DNA of 64,000 bases, taken from JAJPXC01 sp964628905. Its GTDB lineage: Bacteria; Bacteroidota; Bacteroidia; Bacteroidales; Muribaculaceae. This document shows, piece after piece, positions 31,296 through 39,484 of this stretch. The notes under the pieces are model-generated. The model made no database searches and was not told the DNA's origin. It saw only the letters and a program-made list of their open reading frames with translations. Numbering within the stretch: the stretch's first letter is position 1; every line of letters begins with the position of its first letter. A program made the translations under genes and the position numbers. Where the stretch lies: contig CAZVNS010000001.1 of the NCBI GenBank assembly GCA_964628905.1, positions 122,171-186,170 on the forward strand, given 5' to 3'.

Positions 31296-33338
31296 TTATG
31301 ACTTGTAGTTACGGGTCTGTACCTGGATAGCCTCATATTTGAGGGGCTCTTTGAGGAGCACGGGCTTCTCGTTGTCGCCGGTGTACTTCCAGCACGACAC
31401 GTACATGTAGTCCTTGTCGTTGCGCAGAGCCTCGCCGTCGGGGGTCTGGTACTCTTCGCGGAAGTGGGCGCCGCACGACTCGTTGCGGTGCAGGGCGTCG
31501 ATAGCCATCATCTTGGCCATCACCAGGAAGTCCTCAAGGCGGAGGGCCTTCTCAAGCTCGGTGTTGAGGTCGTCGGCTGAACCTACGATACGCAGGTCGG
31601 TGTAGAACTCCTTCTTCACTACCTCGATCTCGTCGATAGCCTTGACGAGGCTCTGGAGGGTGCGTCCCATACCCACGAGGTTCCACATGATGTGGCCCAG
31701 GCGTTTGTGGATCTGGTCGGGCGACTTCGTGCCCTTGATGGCCATTAGGCGGGCGATGCGGTCGCGCACGGCCTTCTCGGCTTCGTCAAACTCCTTGGTG
31801 TCGGTGGTGAAGTGGGGCACTTTGATCTGGTCGCTCAGATAGTTCTGCATGGTGTAGGGGAGCACGAAGTATCCGTCGGCCAAACCCTGCATCAGCGCTG
31901 ACGCACCAAGGCGGTTGGCGCCGTGGTCAGAGAAGTTGCACTCGCCGATGGCGAACAGGCCCTTGATTGAGGTCTGGAGCTCGTAGTCAACCCAGATGCC
32001 GCCCATGGTGTAGTGGCTTGCGGGGAAGATCATCATGGGGGTGTGATAGGGGTTGTCGTCGGAGATCATCTCGTACATGTCGAAGAGGTTACCGTAGCGG
32101 TCGCGTACCACATCTTCGCCTAAGCGGTCGATGGCGTACTTGAAGTCGAGGTAGACGGCGTTGCCGGTACCTACACCATAGCCGGCGTCGCAGCGCTCCT
32201 TGGCGGCGCGTGATGCGATGTCGCGGGGGCAGAGGTTGCCGAAGGCGGGGTAGCGGCGCTCCAGGTAGAAGTCGCGATCCTCGTCGGGGATGTCGGTGGG
32301 TTTCTTCTTGCCGGCGCGGATGGCTTCGGCATCCTCCTTCTTCTTGGGTACCCAGATGCGGCCGTCGTTGCGGAGCGACTCTGACATCAGTGTGAGCTTC
32401 GACTGGTCCTCACCGTGCACGGGTATACATGTGGGATGGATCTGAGTGAAAGAGAGGTTCGACAGGTAGGCGCCGTGCTTGAAGGCCTGGATGGCGGCTG
32501 AACCGTTGCAGCCCATGGCGTTGGTCGACAGGAAGAATGTGCGGCCATAACCGCCGGTGGCGAGCACCACGGCGTGGGCGGCGTAGCGCTCGATTTCGCC
32601 GGTGATGAGGTTGCGCACTATGATACCGCGGGCACGCTTGACGCCATTCTCATCGGGGATGAGCACGATATCGAGCATCTCGCGACGGTTGAACGACTTG
32701 ACGGTGCCTTTCTTGATCTGGCGGTTGAGCGATGCGTAGGCTCCGAGCAGCAGCTGCTGGCCGGTCTGGCCCTTTGCGTAGAATGTACGGCTCACCTGTG
32801 CGCCGCCGAACGAGCGGTTGGCCAGCAGGCCGCCGTATTCGCGGGCGAAGGGCACGCCTTGCTGTACGCATTGGTCGATGATATTGTTTGACACCTCAGC
32901 AAGGCGGTATACGTTGGCCTCACGCGAGCGGAAGTCACCGCCCTTGACGGTGTCGTAGAAGAGGCGATACACTGAGTCGCCGTCGTTCTGATAATCCTTG
33001 GCGGCGTTGATACCACCCTGAGCGGCGATTGAGTGGGCGCGGCGGGGTGAGTCCTGGATGCAGAAGTTGAGCACGTTGAAGCCCAGCTCGCCGAGGGTTG
33101 AGGCGGCTGATGCGCCGGCCAGGCCGGTGCCGACCACGATCACGTCGAGCAGGCGCTTGTTGGCGGGGTTGACGAGCTTCTGATGAGCCTTGTAGTTGGT
33201 CCACTTCTCAGCGATGGGACCTTCAGGTATCTTCGAATCAATCTGATACTCGGGGAGCTTCGACGACTCGATGTCGGCGTAGTCCTTCATGATGGGGGTT
33301 GAATCAATCATCCCCTCGAGCTTCTTTAAATCTGCCAT
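31296..33338 (-). CDS. frdA: Fumarate reductase / succinate dehydrogenase flavoprotein subunit
   Basis: The 680-residue catalytic subunit holds covalent FAD and interconverts fumarate and succinate on the cytoplasmic face of the inner membrane. Visible are the dinucleotide fold DVIVVGTGLAGASAASTLGE, the flavin-linking region with HSIAAQGGINAAKDYQ and the active-site segment QIHPTCIPVHGE. The C-terminal region has HRNESCGAHFREEYQTPDGE. Length fits the Bacteroides-type enzyme. It lies between frdC (15 bases) and frdB. Confidence 0.96.
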   Translation of the reverse strand: MADLKKLEGMIDSTPIMKDYADIESSKLPEYQIDSKIPEGPIAEKWTNYKAHQKLVNPANKRLLDVIVVGTGLAGASAASTLGELGFNVLNFCIQDSPRRAHSIAAQGGINAAKDYQNDGDSVYRLFYDTVKGGDFRSREANVYRLAEVSNNIIDQCVQQGVPFAREYGGLLANRSFGGAQVSRTFYAKGQTGQQLLLGAYASLNRQIKKGTVKSFNRREMLDIVLIPDENGVKRARGIIVRNLITGEIERYAAHAVVLATGGYGRTFFLSTNAMGCNGSAAIQAFKHGAYLSNLSFTQIHPTCIPVHGEDQSKLTLMSESLRNDGRIWVPKKKEDAEAIRAGKKKPTDIPDEDRDFYLERRYPAFGNLCPRDIASRAAKERCDAGYGVGTGNAVYLDFKYAIDRLGEDVVRDRYGNLFDMYEMISDDNPYHTPMMIFPASHYTMGGIWVDYELQTSIKGLFAIGECNFSDHGANRLGASALMQGLADGYFVLPYTMQNYLSDQIKVPHFTTDTKEFDEAEKAVRDRIARLMAIKGTKSPDQIHKRLGHIMWNLVGMGRTLQSLVKAIDEIEVVKKEFYTDLRIVGSADDLNTELEKALRLEDFLVMAKMMAIDALHRNESCGAHFREEYQTPDGEALRNDKDYMYVSCWKYTGDNEKPVLLKEPLKYEAIQVQTRNYKS

Positions 33339-33353
33339 ATCTGTAGAAGTGGT

Positions 33354-34268
33354 TTATTCGTTAGTATTGTTGTGTGAGCATCCGCCGTCGGCGCAGGTGG
33401 TAGAAGGCTGGGCGTCGGTGGTGGCGGGGGCCTCAGTGGTCACGCAGGGAGCTTCGGCCTCGTCCTGTTGGCCGGTCAGACCCATCACGGGAAGCACGTT
33501 CTCACCGTTGACCAGGGCATCTTGGTGCTCAAAAGCCATCTCGATGTACTGCTCCTGGAGGGCTTCGCACTCAACGTAAGCGCCCTTGTGGGCCATCACT
33601 GTGAAGACGATGCCTTCGGCGAAGAAGAGGGCCACGACGATGGTGGTCCACCACAGGCCGATTTTCTTCAGGCGGGGGAGCCATATCTTATTGTTCCAGC
33701 CCACAGTCTGCATCATCGACCAGAAACCATGGTTGAGGTGGAACCACAGGGCGATGAAGCCGATGCCGTATACCAGCAGAGTCCACCACTGGCCGAAAGC
33801 GAGCTGAAGGAACAGGGTGCCGGCAGCCGGGGGAACGGCCTGGTTCTCAGCGTTGAGGTAAAGCTCGCCGCGCATCTCCTGCCACTGCATCTTAGCCCAG
33901 AATTGGGTCAGGTGCACCACCAGGAAGGCGAGGATTACGACACCGAGCACGAGCATGTTCTTTGATGCCCATTCTACTTGAGGAGGACGCGAGGTGACCA
34001 GATAGCGGTCGTTGCCGCGGGCCTTGCGGTTCTGGATAGTCAGACAGCAGGCCAGGATGATGTGCACAAGCACCGCCAGGGCGATGATGGCAGTGCCGAT
34101 CAGGGCATACCAGTTGGCGCCGAGGAAGACGCACACCACGTTGTAGGCTGCGGGACAGAAAATGGCCACAGCATTCATCAAGCAGTGAAACGTTACAAAT
34201 AGGAACAAGAAAGCTCCGGTCAAAGCCATGACGAACTTTCGTCCTATAGATGAGTTAGTTAACCACAT
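33354..34268 (-). CDS. frdC: Fumarate reductase / succinate dehydrogenase cytochrome b subunit with C-terminal extension
   Basis: The 304-residue membrane subunit starts MWLTNSSIGRKFVMALTG and has five helices with the histidines expected for two haem groups (TFHCLMNA, LVHIILAC, VVHLTQFW, LWFHLNHGFW). It links menaquinol oxidation to FrdAB. After the last helix, at about residue 228, an extension of about 75 residues is low in complexity, acidic and Thr/Pro/Ala-rich. It holds three cysteines near its end (EAPCVTT, CADGGCSH). The usual Bacteroides subunit is, as I recall, about 230 residues and lacks this tail. Confidence 0.9.
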   Translation of the reverse strand: MWLTNSSIGRKFVMALTGAFLFLFVTFHCLMNAVAIFCPAAYNVVCVFLGANWYALIGTAIIALAVLVHIILACCLTIQNRKARGNDRYLVTSRPPQVEWASKNMLVLGVVILAFLVVHLTQFWAKMQWQEMRGELYLNAENQAVPPAAGTLFLQLAFGQWWTLLVYGIGFIALWFHLNHGFWSMMQTVGWNNKIWLPRLKKIGLWWTTIVVALFFAEGIVFTVMAHKGAYVECEALQEQYIEMAFEHQDALVNGENVLPVMGLTGQQDEAEAPCVTTEAPATTDAQPSTTCADGGCSHNNTNE

Positions 34269-34330
34269 AGAGGATGAAGTTTTGTGTTATTAAATTGAGT
34301 TATTTTATTTACGCTATCGGGTTTATCGTG

Positions 34331-34362
34331 CAAAATTAAATTAAAATTCATCATTTTCGCAA
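34331..34362 (-). promoter_or_regulatory. Promoter of the frdCAB operon
   Basis: On the minus strand TTG (34362-34360) and TAATTTTG (34338-34331) are 21 bases apart, a good match to the Bacteroidetes consensus. The leader to the frdC ATG at 34268 is about 55 bases and AT-rich. Confidence 0.72.
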
Positions 34363-34418
34363 TTATTAACGAAAATTTTCTGTATTTACCACTCCCTTCA
34401 TGAATGAAATCATAAAAC

Positions 34419-34769
34419 CTACAACTTGCAATTGAATGGCATTGGATTGTTCTTCGGTACGCGCTCATCTATTCCAACTAAATCTCTTGGAAGAACCCCG
34501 GTGTAAGGTAATACACAAGGCAACTCCTCTCTACCCTCAACTCGCCATTCCCGCGGCACCAAATTACAACCAAGAAAACTTTTCTTGTTTTGACTCAGAG
34601 TCGACAAGTTTTTGTCTGGATGCACAATCGGAGGTGTCGTCTTTATGTCCTTATTCATGTAAACAGGTAAATACTCTATCTCTCCAGATAGGTTTAGTTG
34701 CCTAATAAGTGGAGGTTTCCATATTTCGGTTTTAGGAATTAAGCTGCTCAATTGTCTATTAATCTTCAT
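34419..34769 (-). CDS. Orphan AT-rich open frame, unknown (possibly a remnant)
   Basis: A 116-residue frame sits in the 670-base gap between frdC and the SIS isomerase. It begins at an ATG preceded by an A/T-rich leader containing AAAAGTAATT. It has no signal peptide, membrane helix or motif I recognise with confidence. The segment ELPCVLPYTGVLPRDLVGID vaguely recalls the start of DUF4417 proteins, which would make it a truncated fragment. Its codon use is far AT-richer than neighbouring genes, suggesting acquired DNA. It may not be expressed. Confidence 0.35.
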   Translation of the reverse strand: MKINRQLSSLIPKTEIWKPPLIRQLNLSGEIEYLPVYMNKDIKTTPPIVHPDKNLSTLSQNKKSFLGCNLVPREWRVEGREELPCVLPYTGVLPRDLVGIDERVPKNNPMPFNCKL

Positions 34770-34879
34770 AATTACTTTTGTTTATTTAAAACTGTGTAAA
34801 TTTACATTCTATTTATTTGTAAATTATAATTCAGATTAAATATTAAGGCATTCTTGATTGTCCCTGCTCTAACGCTCGG

Positions 34880-34911
34880 TTTGGCGGGTTAGAGGTTTTT
34901 GATTATTTTTG
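34880..34911 (+). promoter_or_regulatory. Promoter of the SIS isomerase - ribH - GT4 operon
   Basis: TTTG at 34880-34883 and TATTTTTG at 34904-34911 are separated by 20 bases, a textbook Bacteroidetes promoter. The ATG is at 34941, about 25 bases after the expected transcription start. Confidence 0.82.
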
Positions 34912-34940
34912 CGCGGTAATAACTCATCAGATACTAAAAG

Positions 34941-35546
34941 ATGACAGTTCAAGACTCAATGCGCGAGATACTGCTGGCCGAGAGCCAAGCCATCGCCGCG
35001 ATCCCCGTCAACGACAACTACGACCGCGCCGTGGAGCTCATCATCGAGCATGTGCACCGCCACGGCGGCAAGCTCGTGACTTCGGGCATGGGGAAGGCCG
35101 GACAGATCGCGATGAACATCGCCACTACGTTCAGCTCCACCGGCACCCCCGCCGTCAACCTCCACCCCAGCGAGGCGCAGCATGGCGACTTAGGTGTGCT
35201 GCAGCCCAACGATGTGATGCTTCTGATATCCAATTCGGGCAAGACTTGCGAGATCGTCGACCTGGTCGACCTGGCCCGCAATCTATACCCCCAGATCCCC
35301 ATCATAGTAATCACCGGCAACCCCGACAGCCCTCTGGCTGAGGCCGCTGACGCTACGCTGCTCACCGGCGGAGCACCCGAGGTGTGCCCCTTAGGCATGA
35401 CTCCCACCACGTCGACAACGATGATGACTGTGATAGGTGATGTGCTGGTGGTCAATGTGATGCGACTCACGGGCTTCACAGTGGCTGAGTATGCCAAACG
35501 CCATCACGGCGGATATTTAGGACACCTTTCGCGCCGTAAATCATGA
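34941..35546 (+). CDS. SIS-domain sugar-phosphate isomerase (KpsF/GutQ-like, no CBS domains)
   Basis: The 201-residue protein is a single SIS domain (GKLVTSGMGKAGQIAMNIATTF, VMLLISNSGKTCEIVDL, PEVCPLGMTPTTSTT) of the arabinose-5-phosphate isomerase type. The family converts ribulose-5-phosphate to arabinose-5-phosphate, the first step towards Kdo for lipopolysaccharide. Usual members are about 320 residues with two C-terminal CBS domains, and this one stops right after the SIS domain. The SIS residues look intact. Its stop overlaps the next ATG (ATGA). Confidence 0.87.
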   Translation: MTVQDSMREILLAESQAIAAIPVNDNYDRAVELIIEHVHRHGGKLVTSGMGKAGQIAMNIATTFSSTGTPAVNLHPSEAQHGDLGVLQPNDVMLLISNSGKTCEIVDLVDLARNLYPQIPIIVITGNPDSPLAEAADATLLTGGAPEVCPLGMTPTTSTTMMTVIGDVLVVNVMRLTGFTVAEYAKRHHGGYLGHLSRRKS

Positions 35547-36343
35547 ACAACGAACGCAAAATCATAGTTATCGCTGAGCTTGGGGTTGACATCACTATCG
35601 ATGCCCAAGGGCAGCCAAAAGCCACCCGCCCCGCGGGATGCCTGCTCAACACCGCCCTGCTCTTGGCTGAAGCCGGGATGCCGGTGGAAGTGGTGGGCGA
35701 CATGGGCACCGACCCCATGGGCGACCTGGTGATGCGTTACCTCAACGTGAGCGGCGCCGGCACACGCTCTGTCGACCGCTACACTGACGGTCTGACACCG
35801 GTGACATTCGTTTTCGGCGATCACCCGGTGCGCTACTCCGAGGCCCCGGCTGATGGGCTCGACGTAGTGTGGCCGCGCATCAATCCCGGCGACATCGTGG
35901 TCTACGGCGGCTACTATGCCATCGACCCGCGGGTGCGCTCTCGCATGACACAACTCATAGCTAATGCCCGGGAGATGAAGGCCGTGCTGGTTTACCTCCC
36001 CGGCTTCTTGCCACAACTTGCACCGAGGATCACCCGCGTGATGCCATCGCTGCTTGAGAATATGGAGGTGGCATCGGTGGTAGTGACCCACACCGATGAC
36101 CTTCGTCAGATATATGGCGATGAGGGACTCGACCCCGTGCGATGCTACCGCGACCATATATTTTACTACGCACCGGCGATGGTCAACGTCGACCCCGCCT
36201 CGGGGCGCATCGACATCGTGGGAGAGCAACAGCCCGACTCCACCTCCACCACCTCGCTGCCTGTGTCGACAGTCGACGGCATGGCTCAGTTCACTACTCA
36301 GATAATCTCCAAACTATTTAATAACCAACCACTTAACTCATAG
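35543..36343 (+). CDS. PfkB-like sugar kinase family protein, apparently degenerate
   Basis: The 266-residue protein shows the PfkB N-terminal layout (PAGCLLNTALLLAEAGMPVEVVGDMGTDPMG) and a shortened C-terminal half. The family's anion-hole motif DTxGAGDxF, with its catalytic Asp, is absent. The equivalent region reads SLPVSTVDGMAQFTTQ. Length is about 30-40 residues below normal. It may be an inactive or regulatory relative. It is translationally coupled to the SIS isomerase (ATGA overlap), and ribH follows after four bases. Confidence 0.75.
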   Translation: MNNERKIIVIAELGVDITIDAQGQPKATRPAGCLLNTALLLAEAGMPVEVVGDMGTDPMGDLVMRYLNVSGAGTRSVDRYTDGLTPVTFVFGDHPVRYSEAPADGLDVVWPRINPGDIVVYGGYYAIDPRVRSRMTQLIANAREMKAVLVYLPGFLPQLAPRITRVMPSLLENMEVASVVVTHTDDLRQIYGDEGLDPVRCYRDHIFYYAPAMVNVDPASGRIDIVGEQQPDSTSTTSLPVSTVDGMAQFTTQIISKLFNNQPLNS

Positions 36344-36347
36344 CATC

Positions 36348-36842
36348 ATGTCGACCTCTCTTGCCGGGGCTGCACCCAAATTCACTACCAAAGTTCCCGC
36401 CGACACCCGCGTGGCCATCGTAGCCGCCCGCTGGAACGGACATATCACCCAGGCTCTGACCGACGGCGCCCAGCAGGTGCTACGTCAGGCCCGGCTCAAT
36501 GAAGAGAATATCGCAGTATTCAATGTACCAGGCACCGTGGAACTCACCTACGCCGCCGCAATGCTCGTCGACTCAGGCGAATACGATGCTGTGATAGTGC
36601 TTGGCTGCGTGATCCGCGGCGGCACACCCCACTTCGACTACGTGTGCCAGAGCGTGACACAGGGGGTCACCGAGATCAACACCCGCGGCGAGACCCCCGT
36701 GATCTTCGGCGTGCTCACCGTTGACTGCGAGCAGGACGCCCTCGACCGCGCCGGTGGCAAGTTGGGTAACAAGGGCTCGGAAGCCGCCGAAGCCGCCCTC
36801 GAGATGATCAACTTCTCACACCTCGTACTCGAAGAGCTATGA
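36348..36842 (+). CDS. ribH: 6,7-dimethyl-8-ribityllumazine synthase
   Basis: The 164-residue enzyme condenses 5-amino-6-ribitylaminouracil with 3,4-dihydroxybutanone phosphate, the penultimate riboflavin step. Motifs are VAARWNGHITQALTDGA, PGTVELTYAA, VLGCVIRGGTPHFDYVCQSV with the catalytic histidine, and FGVLTVDCEQDALDRAG. Its product feeds ribE at 26938. Its stop overlaps the GT4 start (ATGA). Confidence 0.96.
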   Translation: MSTSLAGAAPKFTTKVPADTRVAIVAARWNGHITQALTDGAQQVLRQARLNEENIAVFNVPGTVELTYAAAMLVDSGEYDAVIVLGCVIRGGTPHFDYVCQSVTQGVTEINTRGETPVIFGVLTVDCEQDALDRAGGKLGNKGSEAAEAALEMINFSHLVLEEL

Positions 36843-37981
36843 CCCCCTGCCCGGTGATCGGCTACGACGGGAAGCGCGCGGTGCTCAACTTCACCGGACT
36901 GGGCAACTACAGCCGCCTGATCATCAACTCAGTGGCATCGCTCCCACAGTCGCAACTGACGGTCTACACCCCGCAGCTCAACGACTCGCCGCGGTTGAAG
37001 CCGATGCTGTCGCACCCCAATGTGGAGTTGCGGCTACCAACAGGCGCTTGGAGCCATCTGCGCTCGCTATGGCGCTCGTTTGGCATCACAAAGCAGCTGA
37101 AGCAGGATAAAGTATCACTATATCACGGACTTAGCGGAGAGTTGCCACTTAACATCGCTAAAGCCGGAGTGCCCACCGTGGTCACCGTCCACGACCTTAT
37201 CTTCCGCCGCCATCCCGAGTACTACAAGCCCATCGACCGCACGATCTACGACTTTAAGTTCCGACGGGCCTGCCTCCAAGCCACGCGCGTCATTGCCATC
37301 AGCGAACGCACCAAGCTCGACATCATACATTATTATAAGATAGACCCGGCAAAAATCGACGTCATCTATCAGGGGTGTGATCCGCAATTCCTGCGCGACG
37401 TCCCCCATGCCGAAATCGCAGAGGTGCGAGCCGCTTACGGTCTGCCCGAACGTTACATAGTGAGTGTCGGCACCGTCGAGCGTCGTAAAAACCAGCTACT
37501 TGCCGTCAAGGCTCTCCCTCAGCTACCCGCCGACATCAAGCTCGTGATTGTTGGACGACAGACACCCTACGCCACAGAGATACGCGCCTATGCAGCCGCC
37601 AGCGGCATCGCCGACCGCGTGATAATGGTCGAAGGCGCGCCGTTCAACCGTCTTCCGGCACTATACGCCGGAGCCTTAGCATCGACCTACACGTCGCGCT
37701 ATGAGGGTTTTGGCATACCGGTGATAGAGTCAATCGGCGTAGGCACACCTTGCGTTGTGGCCACCGGAAGCTGCCTTGAGGAGGCGGGGGGACCCGACAC
37801 ACCGGCAGTGAATGCCGACGACCCCGACGCTCTGGCCTCAGCCCTGCTCCGCATCATCAACAATGGCGTGGACATCAGCTCACTACGTGGCTACATCAAG
37901 CGATTTAACGCCTCCGGCTTCACCTCACAGATCATAGAAACCTACCAAAAAGCAATCACCCAATATGGCCAACGACAATAA
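36839..37981 (+). CDS. Glycosyltransferase family 4 protein
   Basis: The 380-residue GT-B fold enzyme transfers a sugar from a nucleotide donor. The C-terminal donor half has YIVSVGTVERRKNQLLAVKA and the EX7E-like segment STYTSRYEGFGIPVIESIGV. The N-terminal acceptor half has VTVHDLIFRRHPEYY. It probably acts on a cell-surface glycan from the cytoplasmic side. It overlaps the next gene by 17 bases. Confidence 0.9.
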   Translation: MTPCPVIGYDGKRAVLNFTGLGNYSRLIINSVASLPQSQLTVYTPQLNDSPRLKPMLSHPNVELRLPTGAWSHLRSLWRSFGITKQLKQDKVSLYHGLSGELPLNIAKAGVPTVVTVHDLIFRRHPEYYKPIDRTIYDFKFRRACLQATRVIAISERTKLDIIHYYKIDPAKIDVIYQGCDPQFLRDVPHAEIAEVRAAYGLPERYIVSVGTVERRKNQLLAVKALPQLPADIKLVIVGRQTPYATEIRAYAAASGIADRVIMVEGAPFNRLPALYAGALASTYTSRYEGFGIPVIESIGVGTPCVVATGSCLEEAGGPDTPAVNADDPDALASALLRIINNGVDISSLRGYIKRFNASGFTSQIIETYQKAITQYGQRQ

Positions 37982-38975
37982 ACGCGTATTAGTAGTGGGC
38001 GCCGGCGGATTTATCGGCGGCTTCATCGCCAACGAGGGTCTGCGCCGCGGATATCAAGTGTGGGCCGGAGTGCGCGAGTCCACCTCACGCCGCTACCTGA
38101 CCGACCCGCGGCTGCGGTTCGCAGTGTTCGACTACGACTCCACAGAGCATCTCACCGCCACCCTGCGCTCGCTGCTGCCCGAAGGTGAACGCTTCGACTA
38201 CATAATCTACAACCTCGGTGCCACAAAATGCGCCAACTTCCTCGACTTCAACCGTATAAACTATGACTATCTGCGCAACTTCACCCAAGTGCTCCAGGAT
38301 GCCGACATGGTGCCCGAGCGCTTCCTGATGATGAGTAGCCTTAGCGCCGTAGGGCCCGTGGCCGAGGACGACTATCGCCCTATCACCGAGCGCGACATAC
38401 CTCAACCCAACACCCGCTACGGCGTGTCGAAGACCAAGGCTGAGACCCACCTGATGTCGCTCACCGACTTCCCCTACATCATATTCCGCGCCACGGGAGT
38501 CTACGGCCCCCATGAGCAGGACTACCTGATGATGATCAAGTGCATCGACCGCCACTTCGACTTCGGCGTGGGCTATAAGAAGCAGCTGCTCACATTCATC
38601 TACGTCGAGGACCTTGTCAACGCCATGTACGACGCCCTGCGGTCGGGCGTCAAGCAGCGCGTCTACAACATCGCCGAGCCCCGCAGCTACACCCAGAGCG
38701 AATTTCGCAAGATTGTCGCCCAAGAGCTTGGGCGTAAGTGGGTGATACCCCTGAAGCTACCCCTATGGATGGTCTACGCGGCATCGACCGTGGCCGAAAA
38801 GGTGGGAAAACTCCGCATGAAAGCCTCCACTCTCAACCGCGACAAATACCGCATACTAAAGCAGCGCAACTGGGGCTGCTCAGTCGAGGCCGCCGAGCGC
38901 GACTTCGGCTTCACCGTGCGCTACCCCCTGGTGGAGGGCATCCGCGCCACCGTAGCCGCATACCGCCAAAACTAA
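37965..38975 (+). CDS. NAD(P)-dependent epimerase/dehydratase (extended SDR)
   Basis: The 336-residue protein has the Rossmann motif VLVVGAGGFIGGFIANEG, the catalytic Ser region MMSSLSAVGP and the YGVSK pair (Tyr/Lys) at about residue 160. It fits the nucleotide-sugar epimerase/dehydratase or 3-beta-HSD-like branch. The last quarter is a substrate-binding extension. It ends the operon started at 34941. The exact substrate is unclear. Confidence 0.88.
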   Translation: MANDNKRVLVVGAGGFIGGFIANEGLRRGYQVWAGVRESTSRRYLTDPRLRFAVFDYDSTEHLTATLRSLLPEGERFDYIIYNLGATKCANFLDFNRINYDYLRNFTQVLQDADMVPERFLMMSSLSAVGPVAEDDYRPITERDIPQPNTRYGVSKTKAETHLMSLTDFPYIIFRATGVYGPHEQDYLMMIKCIDRHFDFGVGYKKQLLTFIYVEDLVNAMYDALRSGVKQRVYNIAEPRSYTQSEFRKIVAQELGRKWVIPLKLPLWMVYAASTVAEKVGKLRMKASTLNRDKYRILKQRNWGCSVEAAERDFGFTVRYPLVEGIRATVAAYRQN

Positions 38976-39030
38976 TTGTTCCATACAAGTGTTATATCAA
39001 TAGCGTAACAACTATTGATCATCACTCGCC

Positions 39031-39384
39031 ATGCACACCTCACTCCTCATACCATCGCATCGCATAGCCGACAAAGTGGTGGATGTAATCAACCGCATCC
39101 TCGACTTCCTCGGTCTGGAGCATCATCCTCTGCTCCAAGAGATTATATATTTCGTGTTCATCGTGGCCATCGGACTTACCGCCGGTTGGCTGGTGAGGAA
39201 GATACTCGTATGGGCCATCCGCAAAGTTTTCGAGCACATCGCAGCCGCCGCTCCCGCCTTCGGCCTGCTGATCTACAACGCCGCCGACGGCTCTGACCTC
39301 ATTATACACGAAGGCTCCCCCGTCAACGCCGGCCCCCCTCCCGGCCCCATCAACCTTCCCACCCCCGCCCCCGCTCAAAAATAA
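39031..39384 (+). CDS. Small membrane protein of unknown function (possible MscS N-terminal fragment)
   Basis: The 117-residue frame has an amphipathic N-terminus (IADKVVDVINRILDFLGLE), one membrane helix (EIIYFVFIVAIGLTAGWLV), a basic segment RKILVWAIRKVF and a second short hydrophobic stretch. It ends in a proline-rich tail (GPPPGPINLPTPAPAQK). The first two thirds resemble the N-terminus of Bacteroidetes mechanosensitive channels, but the channel domain is missing. It could be a remnant or a small protein in its own right. It lies just before the restriction-modification genes. Confidence 0.45.
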   Translation: MHTSLLIPSHRIADKVVDVINRILDFLGLEHHPLLQEIIYFVFIVAIGLTAGWLVRKILVWAIRKVFEHIAAAAPAFGLLIYNAADGSDLIIHEGSPVNAGPPPGPINLPTPAPAQK

Positions 39385-39454
39385 CCAAAAGCACCCCTAA
39401 CCCTGTTTCGACCCTAAACAAATTGCAATGGTGTGGGAACTCAATTATTTTTGC

Positions 39455-39462
39455 TACATTTG
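39455..39462 (+). promoter_or_regulatory. -7 box of the restriction-modification genes
   Basis: TACATTTG matches TAnnTTTG and lies 22 bases before the ATG at 39485. Its position inside the longer possible frame from 39428 argues for the downstream start. Confidence 0.6.
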
Positions 39463-39484
39463 CATTCAATCAATATTGATACAA

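Noticed and set aside
39428..39484. Upstream ATG adding 19 residues to the Eco47II-type enzyme
   Set aside because: A -7 box lies between the two starts, and the family N-terminus matches the downstream ATG.
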